Below, piece by piece: positions 8,878 to 16,825 of a stretch of DNA of 64,000 nucleotides. How positions within the stretch are numbered: position 1 is the stretch's first letter; each line of letters starts with the position of its first letter. Where the stretch lies: the NCBI GenBank assembly GCA_035689115.1, contig DASSMA010000045.1, positions 1 through 64,000 on the forward strand. The letters run 5' to 3'. A program made the position numbers and the translations under genes. The notes under the pieces are model-generated. The model did no database searches. It saw only the letters and a program-made list of their open reading frames with translations, and was not told where the DNA came from. The DNA comes from JAHFUS01 sp035689115 (GTDB taxonomy: Bacteria > Actinomycetota > Acidimicrobiia > Acidimicrobiales > GCA-2861595).

Positions 8878-9413
8878 GGGGTTCCATCGAGGGGCTCCTC
8901 AGCCCCAAACCCATGACGACGCTGCTGCCCGCGTTGTACCAGGATGACGACGTGGCCCTGGCCTTCGTGGACGGGCTGGACGAGGTGCTGGCGCCGGTGC
9001 TCGTCACCTGCGACAGCGTGGAGGCCTACGTCGACCCCCACCTGGCCCCGCTCGACTTCGTCGAGTGGCTGGCCGGCTGGGTGGGCATCGAGCTCGACGA
9101 GACGTGGCCGGACGAGCGCAAGCGGAACCTGGTTGCCCGGGCCGCCGATCTGTTCGCGTGGCAGGGTACCGTCCGGGGCATGGCCGATCTGGTCGAGGTG
9201 TACGTGGGGGTGCGCCCGGAGATCGAGGACAGCGGGGGCGTCACCTGGTCGCCGTCGCCACAGGGCGACCTGCCGGGCACGCCGGCCATGGAGATGACCG
9301 TGCGGGTGCGGGTCGACGACCCGGCTTCCGTCGACGCCCGCCGGCTGGAGCGGCTGGTGGCCAGGGCCAAGCCGGCCGAGGTCGTCCACCGGGTCGAGGT
9401 CGTCGGCCGGTGA
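8874..9413 (+). CDS. Tail protein I-like baseplate protein
   Basis: The 179-residue protein starts at GTG 8874, overlapping the stop of the J gene by four bases. The sequence LLPALYQDDDVALAFVDGLDEVLAPVLVTCDSVEAYVDPHLAPLDFVEWLAGWVG, then ERKRNLVARAADLFAWQGTVRGM, is typical of the phage tail protein I / Afp12 family in eCIS. It completes the wedge with J and gp25. The much longer ORF that contains it in the same frame runs antiparallel in meaning to the J gene (Arg-rich shadow), so only the GTG start is supported. It overlaps the next gene by GTGA. Confidence 0.88.
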   Translation: MRGSIEGLLSPKPMTTLLPALYQDDDVALAFVDGLDEVLAPVLVTCDSVEAYVDPHLAPLDFVEWLAGWVGIELDETWPDERKRNLVARAADLFAWQGTVRGMADLVEVYVGVRPEIEDSGGVTWSPSPQGDLPGTPAMEMTVRVRVDDPASVDARRLERLVARAKPAEVVHRVEVVGR

Positions 9414-11728
9414 TCATCTGCACGAGCTGCAACTTCCGGAACGAGGACGACGACGAGTTCTGCGGCTCCTGCGGGAAGCTGCTCGAGTGGGTCGGCGAGC
9501 GGGTCGAGGCGCCGGCACCGCCGCCCGCTCCCGTCGTGGCCGAGGAGCCGGAGCCGGCCGCCCGGCCCGGGCTCATCACGCGGGTGAAGACGGCGGTCGG
9601 CCTGGAGGAGACGCCCGAGGAGGCGGCCCGGCGGGCGGCCGAGGAAGAGGAGGCGCAACGGGCCGCCGAGGAGGACGAGGCTCGTCGGTCGGCCGACGCC
9701 GAGGCGGCGCGCAAGGCCGCTGAGGAGGAGGCGGCGCGGGCGGCGGCGGCCGAGGAGGCGCGGCGGGTGGCGGCCGCCGAGGCGACCCGGCGGGCGGCCG
9801 AGGCGGCGGCGGCGGCGCGCAGGGCAGCCGAGGAAGAGGCGGCACGCAAGGCCGCCGAGGAGGAGGAAGCCCGGCGCCGGGCCGAGGCGGAGGCGGCGCG
9901 CAAGGCGGCCGAGGAGGCGGCCCGCAAGGCGGCCGAGGAAGAGGCGGCGGCGCGCAGGGCGGCCGAGGAGGAGGAAGCCCGGCGGCGGGCCGAGGCGGAG
10001 GCGGCTCGCCTGGCGGCCGAGGAGGATGCCCGGCGGCGGGCGGCGGAGGAAGCGGCGGCGCGCAAGGCGGCTGAGGAGGAGGACGCTCGGCGGCGGGCCG
10101 AGGCGGAGGCCGAGGCGGAGCGGCGGGCGGCGGCGGCAACGGAGGCGGCCCGGCGGGCGGAGGAGGCGAGGCTCGAGGCCCAGCGCCGGGCGGCCGAGGA
10201 GGAGGCGGCCCGGAAGGCGGCCGAGGAGGCGGAGGCGTCGGCGGCGGCCGAGGAGGAGGCGGCCCGCAGGACGGCGGCGGCCGAGGAGGCACGGCGCGCC
10301 GCCGAGGCGGAGGCGGCCCGGCAGGCGGCCGAGGCGGAAGAGGCCCGGAAGGCGGTCGAGGAGGCCGAGGCGGCCCGGCAGGCGGCGGCGGCTGCCGAGG
10401 CGGAGCGCCGGGCGGCGGCGGCCGAGGAGGAGCGCCGGGCGGCCGAGGAGGAGGCGGCGCGCAAGGCGGCGGCCGAGGAGGCGGCCCGCAAGGCGGCCGA
10501 GGAAGAGGCGGCCCGGCGGGCGGCGGCGGCCGAGGAGGCTCGCAAGGCGGCCGAGGAGGAGGCGGCTCGGAAGGCGGCGGCCGAGGAGGCCGCTCGGCAG
10601 GCGGCCCAGGAGGAGGCGGCCCGGCAGGCGGCGGCCGCGGAGGCGGCCCGGCGGGCGGCCGAGGCCGAGGAGGCCCGGCTGGCGGCCGAGGCCGAGGAGG
10701 CGCGACGCAAGGAGGAAGCGGCCCGCAAGGCGGCCGAGCGCCTGCTCATCACCCCGCGGGCCACCGCCCCGGCCCCGCCGGCGGCGGAGAAGCCGGTCGC
10801 CACGACCCCCTCCACCCCAGCGCCCACGGCGCCGGCCGCCCAGCAGCCCGTCCAGGGCACCGCCCTCCCCCCGCAGCAGGTCGCCGCCCAGCGCCCGAAG
10901 GTCCAGCGGCCGGTGGCCGAGGAGCGGCCCATCAAGCCGGGCGACAAGGTGTGCGGCTCGTGCGGAGCGGGCAACGACCCGGCCCGACGCTTCTGCCGCA
11001 AGTGCGGCGCCTCCCTCGTCGAGGCGCCTGTCGCCGCCAAGGTGCCGTGGTGGAAGCGGCTGTTCCGCCGCAAGAAGAAGGTCTACAAGGCGGGCGAGCG
11101 GCCGGGCCGGTCCACCAAGGGCGGCGTCCAGGGTGCCCGCCGCGGGGTGCGCAGCGCAGGCAGCACCTTCAAGCGGGTGTTCCTGCTGGCCGCCGTCGCC
11201 GCCGTCGCCGTGGGCCTCGCCATGCCGAACCCCCGCCGGGTCGTGAAGGACCGGGTCACCGACATCCGCCGGACGCTCTTCCCGAAGTACCAGGACATCA
11301 ACGTCGTGAAGGTCCAGCCCTCCTCGGAGACGAAGGACCACCCCGCGTTCAACACCGTCGACCGCACGCGCAACACCTACTGGTCGGAGGGCGGGGCGGG
11401 CGACGGCGAGGGCTCGACCCTCACGTTCACGTTCGCCCAGCCCGTCGACCTCGACAAGCTGCTCGTCAACTCGGGGGCGTTCAGCCCGGACGACCCCGGG
11501 CTCTTCACCTCGCAGCCCCGGCCGAAGGTGATCCAGGTGTCCTTCGACGGCGGCCCGGCGTCCACCTTCACCCTGAAGGACAAGCCCGAGCCCCAGGTGT
11601 TCGGCCTGAAGGGCGCCAAGCAGGTCAAGCAGGTGGTGCTCACCACGCAGTCCGTCTACCCGTCGGCCAACGCCGCCAACGGGCACGAGATGTCGATCTC
11701 CCAGGTCGAGTTCAAGCAGAAGACGTAG
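9410..11728 (+). CDS. CisA-like membrane protein: zinc ribbons, long Ala/Glu helix, discoidin-like domain
   Basis: The 772-residue product starts at GTG 9410 (overlap GTGA). A zinc ribbon opens it (CTSCNFRNEDDDEFCGSCG, residues ~4-23). Residues ~65-440 are almost pure Ala, Glu, Arg and Lys in heptad-like order, predicting one very long helix or coiled coil. A Pro/Ala linker, a second zinc ribbon (CGSCGAGNDPARRFCRKCG, ~515-535), a basic patch and one membrane segment (VFLLAAVAAVAVGLAMP, ~585-600) follow. The last ~150 residues look like an F5/8-type discoidin or carbohydrate-binding module (HPAFNTVDRTRNTYWSEGG, LTFTFAQPVDLDKLLVNSG). The layout recalls CisA, the membrane protein needed for CIS firing in Streptomyces. 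I infer a membrane anchor that holds or senses the particle. Ribbon outside-in topology is predicted, not shown. Confidence 0.8.
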   Translation: MIICTSCNFRNEDDDEFCGSCGKLLEWVGERVEAPAPPPAPVVAEEPEPAARPGLITRVKTAVGLEETPEEAARRAAEEEEAQRAAEEDEARRSADAEAARKAAEEEAARAAAAEEARRVAAAEATRRAAEAAAAARRAAEEEAARKAAEEEEARRRAEAEAARKAAEEAARKAAEEEAAARRAAEEEEARRRAEAEAARLAAEEDARRRAAEEAAARKAAEEEDARRRAEAEAEAERRAAAATEAARRAEEARLEAQRRAAEEEAARKAAEEAEASAAAEEEAARRTAAAEEARRAAEAEAARQAAEAEEARKAVEEAEAARQAAAAAEAERRAAAAEEERRAAEEEAARKAAAEEAARKAAEEEAARRAAAAEEARKAAEEEAARKAAAEEAARQAAQEEAARQAAAAEAARRAAEAEEARLAAEAEEARRKEEAARKAAERLLITPRATAPAPPAAEKPVATTPSTPAPTAPAAQQPVQGTALPPQQVAAQRPKVQRPVAEERPIKPGDKVCGSCGAGNDPARRFCRKCGASLVEAPVAAKVPWWKRLFRRKKKVYKAGERPGRSTKGGVQGARRGVRSAGSTFKRVFLLAAVAAVAVGLAMPNPRRVVKDRVTDIRRTLFPKYQDINVVKVQPSSETKDHPAFNTVDRTRNTYWSEGGAGDGEGSTLTFTFAQPVDLDKLLVNSGAFSPDDPGLFTSQPRPKVIQVSFDGGPASTFTLKDKPEPQVFGLKGAKQVKQVVLTTQSVYPSANAANGHEMSISQVEFKQKT

Positions 11729-11734
11729 CGTTTT

Positions 11735-11751
11735 GGCGCCCCACGGGCGCC
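11735..11751. terminator. GC hairpin between convergent genes
   Basis: A 7-base-pair stem (GGCGCCC / GGGCGCC) with a CAC loop lies 7 bases after the stop of the discoidin gene. A second hairpin (GAGCCGG / CCGGCTC) follows at 11772-11789. No T-run follows either on the + strand, so if they terminate, they do so as bare GC hairpins, common in actinobacteria. They separate the eCIS operon from the convergent regulator. Confidence 0.45.
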
Positions 11752-11815
11752 GCTCAGGCCGGTGACCGGCGGAGCCGGATCGCCGGCTCTCTGCGAGTGC
11801 ATTTCGGGCCTCGGC

Positions 11816-14656
11816 CTACGACGAGACGCCGAGCTCCTGGAGCATGGTGCGGTAGCGCTTGCGGGCCAGCTCGGCGCCGGCGTGGTCGCCGGCCCGCTCG
11901 TGGCCCTCGGCCAGCATCCGCCAGAGGTTGTCGTCGTAGCGGTCGACGAGGAGGCCCCGCTCGGCCCAGGCGGCGGCGGCACGGGGGTCGCCGCGCCGGA
12001 GCTCGATGCCGGCGAGGGCGGCGGCGGCGGACGCGGCGTCGCGGTGGTACCGCTCGCGGACCACGACCACCCACTCGGCGGGGCCGTCGACCGGGAAGAG
12101 GTCGCCGGCATGGAGGGCGAGGGCCTCCTCGTAGGAGTGGGCGGCCCGGTCGGGGTCGCCGGCGGCCATCGCCGCGTGACCGGCGGCGACGGCCTGCTCG
12201 AAGCGGAGCACGTCGACGTCGGCGTCCTCGCCCAGGGCCAGCCGGTACGACTCGCCGTTGCGGGCGAGGAGCGACCCGCGGTCGCCGGCATCGAGGAGCT
12301 GGCGCAACGACGAGACGGCGACCTGGAGGCTGCGGGTGGCGGCCCGGGCGTCGGCCTCGCCCGGCCAGAGGGCCTCGAGGATCTGCTCGCGGTGCACCGG
12401 GCGGCCGGCGTGGCAGGCCAGCAGGCGGAGCACGGCCCGCGCCCGGGGCCGCACGGTGCTCAGCTCGATGGGCCGGCCGTCCACCGCCAGCTCGAAGCGG
12501 CCGAAGCAGCGGATGGACACCGACGCCGCCGGCAGGTCGGGAGCCGGCGGCCGCGCCGGCACGTCGTCGAGCAGCTCGGTGAGGATCGCCAGGCCGGTGT
12601 CCTGGGCCATTGCCCGCACGGCCGCGGCGTGTCCGGGATCACCCGGCTGGGCGGCGGCCAGCGCCGCGTAGGCGAGCCCGACGGCGCCGTAGGCCCCCAC
12701 CCCTTCGGCGAAGCGCTGCGCCCCCCGGGCCGCCGGCAGCGCCGCCGGCCCCGAACGCCGGGCCTCGGCCAGGGCCAGGGCGGCGCGGGCCCAGGCCTCC
12801 GGCACGCCGGCGCCCACGCTCCGGAAGGCGTTGGCCGCGTCGGTGAGTTCCTCCACCGGGTCGCCGCCCGAGCGCAGCGCCCCGAGCCCGGAGAACAGGG
12901 CGGCGAGGCCCACGCCCCAGGGCTCGGTCTTGTGCGATCGCGACGGGTCGAGGTCCCCGCCGGCGTCGAGGCGGCGGGCCGCCCGGGCCAGGCCGGCCAG
13001 CCAGGGGAAGCCGAACAGCTCCGCCTCCTCGGCCACCTCCGTCAGGCGATGCCTGTTCCCGCTGAGCGATGCGGCCACCCCCTCGGCCAGGCCGGCGGCG
13101 ATAGCCAGCACCGGCGTGGCGTCCGCCTGCTCGGCGGCACCCGCCAGCACCCGCTCGGCGTCGCCGGCCCGCCCACCCAGCAGCAGGCACAGGCCGGCGG
13201 CCAGCTGGCCGGCGACCCCGGCCGCGGGTGTGGCAGCCTCCCGGAGCGGGTCGCGGCGCGAGGCCCGGCGCAGCACGCCGGTCCAGTCGGCGGACGGCAC
13301 GCCGTGCGGGTCGAACCACGACGCGAGCACGTGCCGCTCCCGCCGGCACGTCTCCTGAGGAGCGCCGGGGCCGAAGCCGCCGGCCGCCCGCTGGTAGGCC
13401 TCGACGGCCGCCTCCCAGCTGCCCAGCGCGGCGTACCGGCGGGCGGTGGCGAGGAGCAGCCACGGGTCGTGCTCCAGCAGGCTGGGCGAGAGCGCCTCGA
13501 TCCACGCCCCCGGGCCGGCCACCAGCTGCTCGCCCCGGAGGCCGAGCAGGCGCCGGGCGGCGGGCCAGTCGTCGGCCCGGCAGTACGCCCGGAGGGCGTC
13601 GGGGAGGGCGCCGGCCGCCTCCAGCAGGGAGCCCGCCCGCTGATAGCGGGCGCGGGCCGGCTCGTCGCCGTCGCGCTCGACCAGCACCGCCTCGAGGTGG
13701 GAGCGGAGGACCTCGTGGTAGCGGTAGCCGCCGTCGTCGCCGTAGGCCGACGTGAAGATCCTTCGGTGCTCCAGCTCCTCCAGCACGGCGGCGCTGCCCG
13801 AGCGCCCGAGGAGCTGGTCGCACAGCGCCGGCGTGAGGACGCCGAGCACGCAGGTCTCGAGGAGGAACGAGCGGAGGCCGGCGTCCAGGTCCTCCAGCAC
13901 GTTGCGGGCGAGGTACTCGCGCACCATGCGGGACTGGCCGGCCAGTTCCCGCAGCAGCCGCCGGCGCTCGACCGCCGGCTTGCCCCGGGTGGCCAGGTGG
14001 AACAGCTGGAGGCCGGCCGCCCACCCCCCCGTGCGCCGGGCCAGCTGGGCCAGCTCCTCGGGCGGGAGGCGGTCCTCGTAGAAGTCCCGGAAGAGCTGTT
14101 CCACCTCCCATGACCGGAAGCGCAGGTGGTCGGGTCCGAGCTCCAGCAGCTCCTCCGAGACCCGCAGCCGGGACAGGTCGAACGCCGGCGCCCGCCTCGT
14201 GGCGGCCAGCACCACCACGCCCGGCGGCAGGTGGCGGATCAGCCGCTCCAGCGCCTCCTCGGCCTCGGTGCCCCACAGGGCGTGGAGGTCGTCGACCACC
14301 AGCAGCGCCGGCTCCCCCGCCCAGCGCTCCAGGGCGGCGACGGCGTCGTCGATGCGCTCCCACCCGGCCGGCAGCCCCGGGAAGGCGGCCGTGACGGCGC
14401 TCTCGAGGTGGGCCACCAGCGCCGACTCCGACGAGTCCGACGCCTCCGCCCGGTACCACGCCACCGGGCCCGGGGCGGAGGCGGCGAAGTGGGCGGCCAG
14501 GGTGGTCTTGCCGGAGCCGGCGGGCGCCACCACCAGCCCCAGCCGGTGCTGCCACAGCGGCTCGAGGGCTTCGGTCAGCCGGGGCCGCCCGATCCCGCGC
14601 ACCGACGGCATCTGGACCCTCGCCCGCAGGACGGACTGCCCTCCCGTCTGCCGCAT
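11816..14656 (-). CDS. MalT-like STAND ATPase with C-terminal BTAD (SARP-type) regulator
   Basis: The product has about 946 residues. The N-terminal part (from ~18) is MalT/STAND-like: Walker A VVAPAGSGKTTL at ~43-53, Walker B ALLVVDDLHALW and RRAPAFDLSRLRV. The middle is a helical TPR-like array. The C-terminal third has the OmpR-type winged helix (VSIRCFGRFELAVDGRPIELST..RARAVLRLL..HREQILEALWP) followed by a bacterial transcriptional activation domain ending RKRYRTMLQELGVSS. Start: the open frame runs up into the palindrome at 14745, but ATG 14656 has GGGGGC upstream; ATG 14611 (GAGGG upstream) is the main alternative. It is convergent with the eCIS operon, so it may control it, but that is inference. 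ATP-dependent signal sensing is expected from the family. Confidence 0.85.
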   Translation of the reverse strand: MRQTGGQSVLRARVQMPSVRGIGRPRLTEALEPLWQHRLGLVVAPAGSGKTTLAAHFAASAPGPVAWYRAEASDSSESALVAHLESAVTAAFPGLPAGWERIDDAVAALERWAGEPALLVVDDLHALWGTEAEEALERLIRHLPPGVVVLAATRRAPAFDLSRLRVSEELLELGPDHLRFRSWEVEQLFRDFYEDRLPPEELAQLARRTGGWAAGLQLFHLATRGKPAVERRRLLRELAGQSRMVREYLARNVLEDLDAGLRSFLLETCVLGVLTPALCDQLLGRSGSAAVLEELEHRRIFTSAYGDDGGYRYHEVLRSHLEAVLVERDGDEPARARYQRAGSLLEAAGALPDALRAYCRADDWPAARRLLGLRGEQLVAGPGAWIEALSPSLLEHDPWLLLATARRYAALGSWEAAVEAYQRAAGGFGPGAPQETCRRERHVLASWFDPHGVPSADWTGVLRRASRRDPLREAATPAAGVAGQLAAGLCLLLGGRAGDAERVLAGAAEQADATPVLAIAAGLAEGVAASLSGNRHRLTEVAEEAELFGFPWLAGLARAARRLDAGGDLDPSRSHKTEPWGVGLAALFSGLGALRSGGDPVEELTDAANAFRSVGAGVPEAWARAALALAEARRSGPAALPAARGAQRFAEGVGAYGAVGLAYAALAAAQPGDPGHAAAVRAMAQDTGLAILTELLDDVPARPPAPDLPAASVSIRCFGRFELAVDGRPIELSTVRPRARAVLRLLACHAGRPVHREQILEALWPGEADARAATRSLQVAVSSLRQLLDAGDRGSLLARNGESYRLALGEDADVDVLRFEQAVAAGHAAMAAGDPDRAAHSYEEALALHAGDLFPVDGPAEWVVVVRERYHRDAASAAAALAGIELRRGDPRAAAAWAERGLLVDRYDDNLWRMLAEGHERAGDHAGAELARKRYRTMLQELGVSS

Positions 14657-14744
14657 CCGTGCCCCCGACTGCCTGGCTGGACTGACCGTTTCGAACGTCT
14701 TGGCGAGCACCTTAGGGCAGCCCCGGACCGCCGGCAACCCGGTT

Positions 14745-14787
14745 CCCGAGTACATAGGGTGCGGAATCCGCACCCTATGTACTCGGG
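14745..14787. repeat. 43-base perfect palindrome, copy 1
   Basis: Two 20-base arms CCCGAGTACATAGGGTGCGG are separated by AAT and are exact reverse complements; one more outer pair (T 14744 / A 14788) extends the stem. The same 43 bases occur at 15732-15774, and the same arms with loop TTT at 47803-47845. This copy supplies the stop codon TAG (minus strand, 14777-14775) and the last codons of the DUF559 gene. It may fold as a strong hairpin at the 3' end of that transcript. Confidence 0.97.
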
Positions 14788-15695
14788 ACTCGGGCGAGGG
14801 CCCGCCTCACGGTCTCCACCACTTCCTCGGGCGAGCCGACGAGGTCCTCCCAGGTGAACCGGTAGACGTCCCAGCCGGCGAGCTGGGCCGCCCGGTCCCT
14901 CCGGCGGTCCTTCTCGAAGTCCCGCTCGCGGGTGTGCCAGCGCCGGCTGTCGGCCTCCACGATGATCCGCTGGACCGGGTAGGCGAGGTCGACCCGCTCG
15001 GCGGAGTCGAGCGACCAGGGGGCGTCGTACTCCCGCACCGGCTCGGGCAGGCCGCCGTCGACCAGCACCCGCCGCAGCCGGCGCTCGAGCACGGTGGACG
15101 AGCGGGCGGGACCCGGGCCCAGCGCCCGGAGCACAGCGGCCATCCTTGTCATACCACGCTTGCCCGGACGACTCAGGTCGGCGTAGAGCCGGGCCAGTTC
15201 GTCGAAGGTACAGCTCCGGGCCGCCAGCGCGTCCTCGACCACGACCCGGAGGCGACCGGACCGCACGACGCCAGCAAGGTCGACCAGCGTGCGACCCACG
15301 GTGGTAGCGGGGATCCCGTCCACCAACGTGCGGTGCCCAGGCCTAAGGTCGGTCGACTGACGCAGCCGCCCGATGAGCGCCCGGTGGTGGTCGCCATGGT
15401 CGACCATCACGACGATCGGGCCTTGTGGAAACGCCGTCAGGCCGTGGAGGGCGGCGGCCGCCTCGTGCGAGGCCACCGCCCTGGGCCCGGCGTGGAGGCT
15501 CGCCGCCATGAGGTCCCGTCGCCACGACGACGCAAATCCCGGAAGCGAGTACACCCCCGGCGCGACATGTATCCACCGCCCCGAACGGAGCCGGCGTCCG
15601 ATCAGGTCGGGTGATGCCCCCCGGTCCAATGCCTGGGCGCGCGAGTACAAGCCGTACTGCCTGCTCGCCAGTTCGGCGAGCGCCTGGTCCACCAT
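14775..15695 (-). CDS. AbiEi-like N-terminus fused to DUF559 nuclease-like domain
   Basis: The 306-residue product starts at ATG 15695 with GGAG eight bases upstream (GTG 15725 is an alternative). Residues ~1-180 resemble the AbiEi-type winged helix plus effector region (ALAELASRQYGLYSRAQALDRGASPDLIGRRLRSGRWIHVAPGVYSL..SHEAAAALHGL). Residues ~210-300 are a DUF559 domain, a Vsr/PD-(D/E)XK relative (LRRVLVDGGLPEPVREYDAP..ERVDLAYPVQRIIVEADSRRWH..FEKDRRRDRAAQLAGWDVYRFTWEDL), with candidate catalytic Asp, Glu-Asp and Lys. The gene is bracketed by two identical 43-base palindromes, and the downstream one contributes its stop codon. It lies just after ilvC on the same strand. DNA cleavage or repair is likely from the fold; the target is unknown. 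Solitary proteins of this type are common in actinobacteria. Confidence 0.85.
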   Translation of the reverse strand: MVDQALAELASRQYGLYSRAQALDRGASPDLIGRRLRSGRWIHVAPGVYSLPGFASSWRRDLMAASLHAGPRAVASHEAAAALHGLTAFPQGPIVVMVDHGDHHRALIGRLRQSTDLRPGHRTLVDGIPATTVGRTLVDLAGVVRSGRLRVVVEDALAARSCTFDELARLYADLSRPGKRGMTRMAAVLRALGPGPARSSTVLERRLRRVLVDGGLPEPVREYDAPWSLDSAERVDLAYPVQRIIVEADSRRWHTRERDFEKDRRRDRAAQLAGWDVYRFTWEDLVGSPEEVVETVRRALARVPST

Positions 15696-15731
15696 CGCAA
15701 TCTCCGCTGCGAGAGGGCCGTACACGGGCTT

Positions 15732-15774
15732 CCCGAGTACATAGGGTGCGGAATCCGCACCCTATGTACTCGGG
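15732..15774. repeat. 43-base perfect palindrome, copy 2
   Basis: This copy is identical base for base to that at 14745-14787, including the AAT centre. It sits 13 bases after the ilvC stop and 36 bases before the start of the DUF559 gene. A T/A pair at 15731/15775 extends the stem. It could end the ilvBNC transcript as a hairpin, although no T-run follows on the minus strand. Confidence 0.97.
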
Positions 15775-15787
15775 ATGCGAGAGGGGG

Positions 15788-16825
15788 TCAGCCGCCGCTG
15801 ACGTCCTGGGGGCGGGTCTTGCCCGCCGAGATGAACGGCATCATGGCACGGAGTTCGGCGCCCACCTTCTCGATGGGGTGGGCGGCGCCGGCGGCCCGCA
15901 GCTCGTTGAAGCGCTCGCGGCCGGAGCGGTTCTCGGCGATCCACTCCTCGGCGAACTTGCCCGACCGGATCTCGTCGAGGATCTTGCGCATCTCCTCCTT
16001 GACCCCCTCGTTGATGACCCGGGGGCCGCGGGTGAGGTCGCCGTACTCGGCCGTGTCGGAGATGGAGAAACGCATGCCGGCGATGCCGTTCTCGTACATG
16101 AGGTCGACGATGAGCTTCAGCTCGTGGAGGCACTCGAAGTACGCCGACTCGGGCTGGTAGCCGGCGCCCACGAGCGTCTCGTAGCCGGCCATCACCAGGG
16201 CGGTGAGCCCGCCGCACAGCACGACCTGCTCGCCGAACAGGTCGGTCTCGGTCTCCTCCTCGAACGTCGTCTCCAGCACGCCGGCCCGGGTGGCGCCGAT
16301 GGCGTGGGCGTAGGACAGGGCCAGGTCGCGCGCCTTGCCCGAGGCGTCCTGGGCCACGGCGATGAGCGCCGGCGTGCCGCCGCCCTCGGTGAACGTGCGC
16401 CGCACCAGGTGGCCCGGCCCCTTGGGCGCGACCATCGCCGCGTCGACGCCGGCCGGCGGGGCGATCAGGTTGAAGCGGATGTTGAACCCGTGGGCGAAGA
16501 AGATGGCGTCGCCCTCCGACAGGTTCGGGGCGATGGACTCCTCGTACACCCGCTGCTGCTCGGTGTCGGGCAGCAGGATCATCACCAGGTCGGCCTCGGC
16601 GGTCGCCTCCGCCACCGTCTTCACGGTGAGGCCGGCGGCCTCCGCCTTGCCCCACGACGACGACCCCTCCCGGAGCCCGACCCGGACGTCGATACCCGAG
16701 TCCTTCAGGTTGAGGGCGTGGGCGTGGCCCTGGGAGCCGTAGCCGATGACGGCGACCTTGCGGCTGCCCACGAGGCCCGGATCGGCGTCGTTCTCGTAGG
16801 AGATCTTGGCGGCCATGCTGCTCAC
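15788..16825 (-). CDS. ilvC: Ketol-acid reductoisomerase
   Basis: The enzyme rearranges and reduces 2-acetolactate or 2-aceto-2-hydroxybutyrate with NADPH in isoleucine and valine synthesis. The protein (345 residues, class I size) has the Rossmann motif VAVIGYGSQGHAHALNLKDSG near its N-terminus. The C-terminal metal-binding helices contain TETDLFGEQVVLCGGL and ESAYFECLHELKLIVDLMYENGIAGM. The GTG start at 16825 overlaps the ilvN stop (GTGA), which favours it; MAAKISY at 16816 is an alternative. It is the last gene of ilvBNC, and palindrome copy 2 follows it. Confidence 0.97.
   Translation of the reverse strand: MSSMAAKISYENDADPGLVGSRKVAVIGYGSQGHAHALNLKDSGIDVRVGLREGSSSWGKAEAAGLTVKTVAEATAEADLVMILLPDTEQQRVYEESIAPNLSEGDAIFFAHGFNIRFNLIAPPAGVDAAMVAPKGPGHLVRRTFTEGGGTPALIAVAQDASGKARDLALSYAHAIGATRAGVLETTFEEETETDLFGEQVVLCGGLTALVMAGYETLVGAGYQPESAYFECLHELKLIVDLMYENGIAGMRFSISDTAEYGDLTRGPRVINEGVKEEMRKILDEIRSGKFAEEWIAENRSGRERFNELRAAGAAHPIEKVGAELRAMMPFISAGKTRPQDVSGG

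Noticed and set aside
9241..11686. Minus-strand Ser/Ala/Leu-rich frames opposite the Ala/Glu helix
   Set aside because: They are the reverse reading of GCC/GAG repeats; zinc ribbons, membrane helix and discoidin-like domain are all on the + strand.
14657..14773. N-terminal extension of the BTAD regulator into the palindrome (start MRIPHPMYSG)
   Set aside because: PHPMYSG is simply the palindrome arm in translation and appears before unrelated genes at all three copies.
14745..15774. CRISPR array from repeated palindromes
   Set aside because: Only two copies are near each other and they enclose a gene of ~0.9 kb; no regular spacers exist.
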